A stretch of DNA of 64,000 nucleotides, taken from positions 1-64,000 of the forward strand of contig CAJQUW010006100.1 of NCBI GenBank assembly GCA_907163375.1, written 5' to 3'. How positions within the stretch are numbered: position 1 is the first letter of the stretch; the number at the start of each line of letters is the position of its first letter. The stretch is from Prostheceraeus crozeri (lineage: Eukaryota > Platyhelminthes > Polycladida > Euryleptidae). This document shows positions 56,590-64,000 of this stretch, in pieces. Under the pieces are notes generated by a model. The model did no database searches, was not told where the DNA came from, and worked only from the letters and a program-made list of their open reading frames with translations. The position numbers and the translations under genes are program-made.

Positions 56590-57280
56590 GATCCGCAAGT
56601 GAAACTTTAAGGATAATGTCAACTTACCAGAAGAGCCCATTGGTCACAACACTCAAAATACTTGGAGTTACCTTCAACTCCAAATGCACATGGTCTGCTC
56701 ACGTCATCCGGATTGGTTCACAGCGGATGTATGCTATTCGCATCCTGAAACCGTGTCTTTCTGTTTGTGACTTGCTGCAAGTGTATTTCGCATACGTACG
56801 TTCAATTTTCGAATATTGCTGTCTACTCTTTGTAGGCATGTCTAACACAGACTCATTGAAACTGGAGCGTGTACAACGTCGGTTTCATAGGATGATTTGT
56901 GTTGCTCAGTGCGAGGAAGGCCGCTTCGACACTTTGATGAGTCGCCGAAAATATTTGACCGAGAAATTTCTGAAGAATGTTATGAAATACGACCACATTC
57001 TTCATGATCTGTTTCCTTGTGTTTTTCAGTCTGGCCGCTTCAAATTACCTGATGTACGATCAATTCGACGTAGTAAAACGTTTGTCATCTGTGCATGCAA
57101 ACTTCATAATTCTCAACTGCGCCACTGATTTACTTGTCTACTTGTACATTTATTATTTCTTACCGAATTGTTGAATTATCTTACCACTTATCTATGTACT
57201 CGTATGTTTCTTCAAGTACCTTCCTATTTTCATTCAAAAGAGAAGTAAACGCATATTATTATTATTACTATTATTACTCG
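56590..57280 (+). mobile_element. 5'-truncated CR1/L2-type LINE with (ATT)n tail
   Basis: 56616-57128 encodes the C-terminal domain after the reverse transcriptase: TTLKILGVTFNSKCTWSAH, then YVRSIFEYCCLLFVG, LERVQRRFHRMI and RRSKTFVICACKLHNSQLRH. It parallels the C-terminus at 24560-25216 (VLKVLGLYFNDRLTWTNHF and so on). The 3' end AGTAAACGCATATTATTATT is the same as in the other copy and runs into ATT repeats. No internal stop in this piece. Confidence 0.85.
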
Positions 57281-57982
57281 TACTATTCGCTTTGTTTAAA
57301 TTAGTGGGACTAGAATGGACAACAGCTGCTTATTGATGGTCAGTTCAGAAACTCGACTATAGGTGCCGATCTAGTATGTCCATGTTGCTAGATCTTTAGA
57401 AGAATAAAATTTGTGAGAACATGCAATGGTTGTAGATTCTTGACTTACGATGGTGTATCATTGTTTCATCAAAATGCTTTTGTATATAAAGAGGAATGTA
57501 GCGAAATCCAACCTTTGTTTAGTACACTGACAAGGCGCGGCACCATAAATTGTCAACCGCTGGAAGCCGACATTCTTTAACTACTGCTGCAGTGGCACCG
57601 TATGTCTCCGAAGCCATATTTTTTCAGTGTGCATGTCCGTTCTATAGTCTTTGGGTATCATAGAGTGTCGAATTTCTATGAGCAAAACCTTGGTGCTATT
57701 ACTAGTCGTTATCAGTGATTAGTAGTGAATTAGGTGTAAAAAGTGAAAGAAGATTGTTTTAGTTGCAAACCTGATATGTTTTTATAATCAAGTTTTATTT
57801 AACAGTAGCACTGTCGTGTGTAAAACAATGTTGAGATGTATAAAATGTGATTGTCGTTTCTTCTTTTATTTCGTAAAGTGGTTTTATGAAGCGCAAGTTT
57901 TACTCTGACCAATTCATGATGATAATGTTATCCATAGACGTTGTGAGGCTCATTTACAAAATACAATGTGCTTGCATTTTAG

Positions 57983-58183
57983 AATTTTCGACGCAATTAT
58001 CCGTTCACTTACGGTGCTCTTGTTCGTACCGCTGGTGGTTGGCGTTGTGACCCTCACATCACTACCTTAGATGGAGCTGTTTATACATTTAATGCTTTTG
58101 GTTTATACATTCTCAGTCAAGGATGCAAAAGAGATAATGACACACAACAGGAGCAGTGCTTTATAGTAGTTGGATTGTTTCAG
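57983..58183 (+). CDS. Host gene exon, VWD domain start
   Basis: A 201-bp phase 0-0 exon between CATTTTAG and GTAAAT. It reads NFRRNYPFTYGALVRTAGGW, then RCDPHITTLDGAVYTFNAFG and LYILSQGC. CDPHITTLDG..YTFN..G.YIL is the opening of the von Willebrand factor D domain (GDPHITTLDGKTYTFNG.GEY.LL), with the first Gly replaced by Cys. Strong family match; extracellular. Confidence 0.94.
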
Positions 58184-60256
58184 GTAAATTCATCTTGTAT
58201 GCCATGCAATGACATATTTTTGCACCAGTCCTACCGAATTGACGGTTTTTTAATTTAAATAAAAGCATGTTCAAAGGTCTGATTAGAAACATTCTTAAAG
58301 CCAAAGTCAAAGACATGTTTTCAAAACACGGTTGAAAAATACTGTTTAAAAAAATACCTGGCTTATTCTGAAGAAACAGCTTCAAATACATTCCTTAAAT
58401 ATGAAATTGGGTTGAAACTGTTATTTTTGCCCCTCCGGCAATACAGCATTTCAGTTGATATCAGAAACCTTACATGATAGCACAATAAGTTAATAAGCTA
58501 ATATTCAATACTTTATATAAGTACATGTAAATCTTGTGTCGAATGTCATTATTTGAAAGCTTTCTAAACAGGATGTTCTAACACTCACCAAGTTTTTTTA
58601 GCATCGCTTGCTAACTATATAGAAATTGTCCGTAAAAAATAGCCACCTCGATTTCGAAAAAAATGAAGGCGCAGCAAAGGTTTGATCATCGATTTGTAAA
58701 GCGCCGTGAGTGTGATCTCTGATGCATGACTCATTTTATTGGAACGTTCGTTCTCCAAAACCTTATTTTGCGTAGGTACCAAAAAAATTTCAAAAGTAGA
58801 TTTCTAAAGTAATTTCTATCGTCTTGAAACGTTGTTAGATCATTCTTTATTGAACTCTGGTTTATAAACACTTCTGAAAAGGAGCATTGTGTGTTTATAT
58901 AAATTAGTAATTTTCGCATTCAGTATTTTATAGACTGTGTATTGTATTACTGAATAATGATGAGAGACAAATTCAAAGGAATTGAAAATTTGCTCATTTA
59001 GCAATGCCTTCGACAAAAAATGCAACAGATTGTAGAACATAGGTTCCACAAGAAAAGCCAAAACGTGAACTTGATTGATTACGTGAACGCAGATTGATTG
59101 ATATAACGAAAATGATGACAACAAATGGCAGCTGATAAGAATCGCTACAACAATCTGCATCGCATTCGCAAAACCAATTTTTTCGGATATTACAAAAAAC
59201 ATGATTTCTTTGTTTTTTGTGTCTTTGGGATATTTTTTGTTGTCTTTTCTATTCCAGCATTTTGCACCGTTTCTTTTCAATTATACAGCTACTTTTCAAT
59301 ATGAACAGAAATTTAATTTTGTAGTTAATTGCTTCCGACGGAAGGTTTTCATAGTTATGGAATAGGTTTAAATACACTAACTCCTTTAGTATTGCAAAGT
59401 TAAAAGCAATATTTGCAAGTAGTTACGTCTCGGGAGTTTATCGTTGATAAAGGTCCGATATTATATACGGGATTTTTGTATTTTAAATTGCACTAAGACA
59501 GTTTTATCAACTATGGATTTCAGTAAATTGGTACGGGATTTCATGTGCATCTTTTTAGATTTTGAAGTTTAAATAATTTAAAAAAAATAAAGATTTGAAC
59601 CGAGCAAACTGATTTTATAATAATATATAATTATAATAATAATTTTTAATTTAATATATCGCTCATCCACCATGTATACCAATATAATACAATATTTGAC
59701 GGAATTCACGTACGTTAAATTTATTGTTCACATTTTATACAGAAAAGAGAACTTCTCCTCCACGTTCCGCATACGCTCTCTGACCGAAATCATTGTGGTC
59801 ATGAAGGTCATAAGAGGCCACATTAACAGTTTTAGCACACTATATCAGCGAGGCACTAGATGATACTACTATTATATTACATGATCATGTCCTATACTAT
59901 TATGATCATTATTTGAATCGATTAGAATTTGAAATTGAATAAACATATGGTTTCGTCATCTGCTGCCAAAAGTTAATTAATGCAGACCATTTTTACTGGA
60001 TATTCCTCGATAACTTCGGCAGTTATCACACATCTTTACTGATACAGTGCTTATAAGCACTATAAAATACAAAAATTCCGTATATATTTGCGTATATATT
60101 AGAAAGTAGTGAATTTTAAACGATCTTTTAGACATGCCAACAATTATTTATGAAAGGTAGTTACAGCTCCAGCTCATTAACACTATGCGACATCTTTGAA
60201 TGATACTCTTGTGTCTTTACTTACATACTCTTGTAAGTCTTGTCTCAACTTACATA
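58184..60256. other. Intron, nothing recognised
   Basis: AT-rich intron with short A/T runs near 59575-59660. No exon or element ends supported. Confidence 0.4.
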
Positions 60257-60551
60257 TAATCTAGTAGTGACTGAGAAGTCATGCATAATTTCGGATTTCT
60301 CCAACTGTTTAATTCACACTCCACAGTAAAATACACGAGCTTTCGATGGCTCTCGGCACACCTTAATCATGTGATGAAAATTAAAATCATAATTTAAATT
60401 TTCATCACATGATTAAGGTGTGCCGAGAGCCATCGAAAGCTCGTGTATTTTACTGTGGAGTGTGAATTAAACAGATGGAGAAATCCAAAATAATGGCTTC
60501 TCAGTCATTGAACTCATCTGGAAAAATATTCAGCATATTAATCTAGTAGTG
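60257..60551. repeat. Long hairpin (foldback) flanked by 13-bp direct repeats
   Basis: TAATCTAGTAGTG at 60257-60269 is repeated at 60539-60551. Between them, the arms of about 110 bp (about 60268-60380 and 60395-60518) are inverted copies. The central roughly 95 bp is perfect and the outer part has a few mismatches. The loop is about 14 bp. The direct repeats look like a target-site duplication, so this is an inserted palindromic element. Confidence 0.9.
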
Positions 60552-60616
60552 GCTCTCGATTAAAAGCATAAATTGAAATAGCTGAAGATTGAATAAATTT
60601 TAGTAATCTTTTTCAG

Positions 60617-60743
60617 ACACCGCCAAATGTGACAGCTGCTACTGTTACCACGGGAGTTGCAATGAAAGCCGTAACAGACAATGATAACAACCAAACAACT
60701 GAAACTGTTCAAGTTTCTCTGACAAGGAATTTGTCTATGCTCG
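60617..60743 (+). CDS. Host gene exon, VWD domain continuation
   Basis: A 127-bp phase 0-1 exon between TTTTTCAG and GTAAGG. It reads TPPNVTAATVTTGVAMKAVT, then NNQTTETVQVSLTRNLSML. This fits the segment after the VWD start in mucin-4-like proteins (NAT.LTGVA.R.....VVQV.L). Contains NVT and NQT sequons. It ends in phase 1, so the gene must continue downstream, probably beyond the window. Confidence 0.8.
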
Positions 60744-61476
60744 GTAAGGAGAAAATAAGAATAATAGAATTTTTTGAAATCATTATTTCGGTGCAGCGTA
60801 AAGTGAGAGAGGAGCATCTTTCTGAGTTGGTGATGCGTAGTGAAATGACCGAAGCCCGATTAGATTGGATCTATGATCTTGGATCTATATATCCGCTATA
60901 TGTACCGCTAACATAAGACATATTTTGTGTTTCGAGCTCTCTAAGTTTTTGTTATACATCACGTTTTCTCGCTTTGCATCAATCCTATCATTTTTATAGG
61001 ATCCCGACTCAGTAGCACGCTTAGTAAGCAGTATGAAATGTGAAAATCATGTATACTTTCTATGCCTACTCTATGCGCATTTCTAATTATGTCAAATAAT
61101 AGTAGCTTACACATTTTCTGTGAATTCATGCGTGTAAAAATGTACATCGTCAGTCGCTATTGATGATGGGCCTACATACATGTACAAGTGACATATACGA
61201 AGAAAATGATGTTCAGATACATTTTTATTTCAAGAAAAAGCTTTTCAAAGAGGATGTACAGTACGCTAAGTTTTAAAGACTGACACATAAGGCAGTCATT
61301 TATCTTCTTTTCTCTCAGAGCTTGATTTCTATGGTCCAAAATTCAAATTGATGCATCAAACTCCAACTTCAAACTATGAATAATCACGTGCATCATGAAA
61401 TCAATAACACGACAATGTGAATCTTGAATTTTCTAGATTTTAGTCATTTATTCGTTATCTGCGATAGAGCTTTGAC

Positions 61477-62480
61477 ATGGACGAACGACGTAAAAAGCGT
61501 ATTAAAATTATTACTTTATCAGAGAAAAAATACAAGACAGTGACTGAAATCGCAAAGAGTGTTAGTATGTACAAAGTCAGTGTGAGTATCATTTTAAAAC
61601 AATATCGCGAAACTGGAAATGCAGATTTAGAATATATAAACTGTAATGGTCCAAATAAAAGGCGTTCAGACCGAGATCTCCGTCGTATGTGTATCATGAG
61701 TGGAAACAATCCGAGAATGACAGCAAAAGATATTCAAGAAGAAATGGGTGACCGAGCTGATACCGTTAGCTTAAGAACAATACAAAGAGGATGAAATAAC
61801 ATCAGTTGTCGTGATGAGAGTCCAAAAAGTAGGCCTTTTTTGGCTAAGTCTCAGACAGAAAAACCTTATCAGTGGGAATTGCAGCACCGTAATTGGGGAG
61901 AAGATCAGTGGAATAAAGTGATCTGGAGTGACGAAACTGTGATTGAATTGTGAGATAATTGTCCACAATTTGTCAGAGTTGTCGATGGTTTTCCTCTTAC
62001 TTCTGCGGATTATTGTTTAACGACAAAACACCCGATCAGAGTAATTATTAGATCTTGATTCTCATTTAACGGCCCAGGACGTGGAGGCCATAGTGTGGAG
62101 GCTGGAGGGTCAAATGAATACCTAATGGTATGTGTCAGAAATAATCAGGAATCGTGTTATTCAGCAGTTTCAGCAGGTATTCTGGCTCAGATGGAGTATT
62201 TCAACAAGATAATGCTCCATATCATAAGAGCAAATGAGCGATAGAAAAATTTTGTTCCAACAATATCACCGACGTCACCGTCATGGATTGGCCCTATCGT
62301 CCCCGGATATCAACCACATAGAGAATCTGTGGGGAATAGTGAAGAAACGAATTCTGAAAATGAAGCCGAAATAAAAAACGACATAACTGCTGGATTCTTC
62401 AAAGTGTGGCAACACGGTGATGAGATATTGAACATTATGCAATCTTTAATTATGCTTAAGTTAGATGTATGCCACGATGT
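61477..62480 (+). pseudogene. Tc1-like transposase relic
   Basis: 61477-61794 encodes the DNA-binding part: EIAKSVSMYKVSVSIILKQY, then NNPRMTAKDIQEEM. Further along, in changing frames, are NKVIWSDETVIEL (about 61910), GPGRGGHSVE (about 62075), VFQQDNAPYHKS (about 62200) and MDWPYRP (about 62285). This is the order of a Tc1 transposase with several stops and frameshifts. Inactive. Terminal repeats not found. Confidence 0.8.
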
Positions 62481-62572
62481 GTGAGTGCATTGATCGATTC
62501 TCGAGGATTTCATACAAAGTACTGAACTCAATTTCCTGAAAGCAAGCTTCTTCTGCAAGATGTTACTCTAAC

Positions 62573-62884
62573 TTACATTCTTGATGTGATTACATGATTT
62601 ATTACAAAAGTAATACAGTTATCTGACACAATTTTAGACTTTCTTGTCACAAAATTGTTGAAATGTTTAAAACTTGCTGTCGCGCACTGTACACTAAGTA
62701 ATAAAAAAATCATACAAAAAGTCCTATTTCCCATCTCCCAACAGACAGGCCGCATTCCCAGCTCGATGTCGAGACTAATTCTCTGCAATTGCCACGCAGC
62801 CTCCCGCCTGTCTCTTGTCGTCATTGTGAGACGCCTACCGACTGATTCCAAGAAGTCTTGGTCGAATCCCCCATTGCACCGCAC
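62573..62884 (-). other. Open minus-strand segment resembling a mobile-element C-terminal motif
   Basis: Reads RCNGGFDQDFLESVGRRLTM then TTRDRREAAWQLQRISLDIE. A GRR(I/L)....DRRE...LLQR(I/L)S pattern is familiar from C-terminal ends of animal mobile-element polyproteins, but I cannot name the family from memory. It lies between a Tc1 relic and a minus-strand LINE. Confidence 0.3.
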
Positions 62885-63299
62885 ATCTCAACAGTCACTG
62901 GTTGGACTGCAAAGCGATCAGCGAGAGTGATGAACTTGGCTAATTTCCTCGCTTCAACGCGGTGCGTCAAAATTCAATTGAATATTGCAAAAATTGTCCA
63001 TAAAATAAGGCAGCTGCAACTAGATTAAAATTTTGCGCTGAATACGAATATGATAACCATGAAAATCATACAACGAGCTATTGAAAAAGCTTGAAGAGAC
63101 ATTGGTTGGTCATTTTTCGGCAAGTTTTAGTTGGAAAACCAAGTACAACATATGGTTATTATTCTTACTTGCTTTATTAATTTCGGCCTTCTCTTAGGCC
63201 ATCATCAGAAGAAGAGAGGCCTCGTGGAGACTTGGCAGAAACGTGATGTTGAGGACTTCGCCGCTGAGGACTTCCATTTTGCTTAGCTTGTAGCTGAGG

Positions 63300-64000
63300 T
63301 TAAAAAAACCGCTTCGCACTTGGCGATGTTAAGGACTCCTTGCTCCATCTGGCAATAGCATGCAGAGCGGACTGAATAAGACCGAATGGAAATAGAAGCG
63401 TCGTCCGCGTAGGTAGCGAAGTCAACCCCGGTAGGGATAACTTATGCGATGGAGTTGATGAAAAGCAAGAACAAAAGCGCGTGACAGGACAGATCATTGA
63501 GGTAGGCCTTGCTTTAACTTTTTATTGTTGCCGGTGGTTGATCGAAACTTAAGCTTGCAGTTGCTGAGGAAGGCCGCGATCCATCGGATGAATGTAGCCG
63601 GAACCCCACGGGCTTGCAGTGTAGAGTACAGCTTCTCCCTCCAGACCCGATCGTACACCTTTGAGTAGTCCAGTAAGGACAGAATGGTGCGCAGCGCGGG
63701 GTTGCTTTGGTAACCATTGCTAATCTATTGAGTTAGGCGGAATACCCAATCTCCACATCCGCGCCTTTTCCTGAAGCCAGCCTGTTACTCAGATGATCCC
63801 AAGTGACTCGACCAAGAAGAACAGTCTGTTATGAATCATCCGCTCGATAAGCTTTACGACGCAAGAGGTGATGCTAACCGGACGGAAAGAGGATATCATT
63901 GACCATGACTTTCCAGCCTTCAGTAACGGAATAATCACCGCCTCTCTTCAGATTTGGGGGCACGATGATTCGTTGACAGATTTGCTGAATATGCCAAGAA
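63300..64000 (-). mobile_element. LINE reverse transcriptase, minus strand, cut by the window edge
   Basis: On the minus strand, in different frames: SLLDYSKVYDRVWREKLYST (motif A, about 63650-63690), FIRWIAAFLSNCKLKFRST (about 63560-63600), KLKQGLPQ (motif B region, about 63510) and DFATYADDASI (motif C with intact YADD, about 63400). Jockey/I/R1-like by the SKVYDRVW and GLPQ wording. Several frame changes and at least one stop. Continues past 64000. Confidence 0.8.

Noticed and set aside
58840-59280. A 146-residue minus-strand reading rich in Ile/Phe/Lys
   Set aside because: Composition matches AT-rich intron. No domain, no promoter or splice context.

Overview
The window is eukaryotic, animal DNA. 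It has no operons or ribosome binding sites. It has small exons with GT-AG splice sites, large AT-rich introns and a dense load of animal-type transposons. The host gene is an extracellular mosaic protein with an EGF, NIDO, AMOP and VWD domain order, the architecture of mucin-4-like animal proteins. I read the organism as an invertebrate, probably marine, but cannot name it.

HOST GENE (+ strand, running off the left edge of the window and probably off the right edge). Fourteen candidate exons can be placed by splice sites, phase and domain: two duplicated 72-bp Ser/Thr-rich exons (1796-1867, 3503-3574); a cysteine-rich TSP1-like exon (28906-29130); three EGF exons (32839-33000, 33068-33211, 36111-36242); the NIDO region (40344-40486, 48537-48914, 49282-49425, 51129 onward, 53008-53378); the AMOP region (53008-53378, 54755-55011); and the VWD region (57983-58183, 60617-60743). 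Phases chain as 1-1 through the EGFs, then 1-0, 0-0, 0-0, 0-2, 2-1, 1-0, 0-0, 0-1. Several exons carry unusual Tyr/Trp-rich stretches.

REGION 1-4210. Two copies of a roughly 1-kb segment, each with the 72-bp exon. Copy 1 is interrupted by a 995-bp MITE whose empty target site is preserved in copy 2.

REGION 4211-20092. A 15.87-kb Polinton-like fossil with a 6-bp target duplication (GCAGTC), AG...CT ends and terminal inverted repeats of about 3.0 and 3.45 kb. Inside are a broken family B DNA polymerase, a multi-zinc-finger protein, two related small proteins, a 110-bp-unit satellite and a nested LINE. I see no capsid, protease, ATPase or integrase. Each inverted repeat carries a GIY-YIG/Penelope-like 3' end.

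REGION 20093-32838. Intron with a CR1/L2-type LINE, a Tc1 relic, a mariner relic, and a well-preserved mariner-like element with 174-bp inverted repeats.

REGION 32839-64000. Exons separated by a foldback element, a Penelope-like fragment with 13-bp target duplications, a complete hAT element (4093 bp, 8-bp target duplication), several LINE fragments, a tRNA-derived SINE head, a long hairpin with 13-bp flanking direct repeats, a Tc1 relic and a reverse-strand LINE at the right edge.
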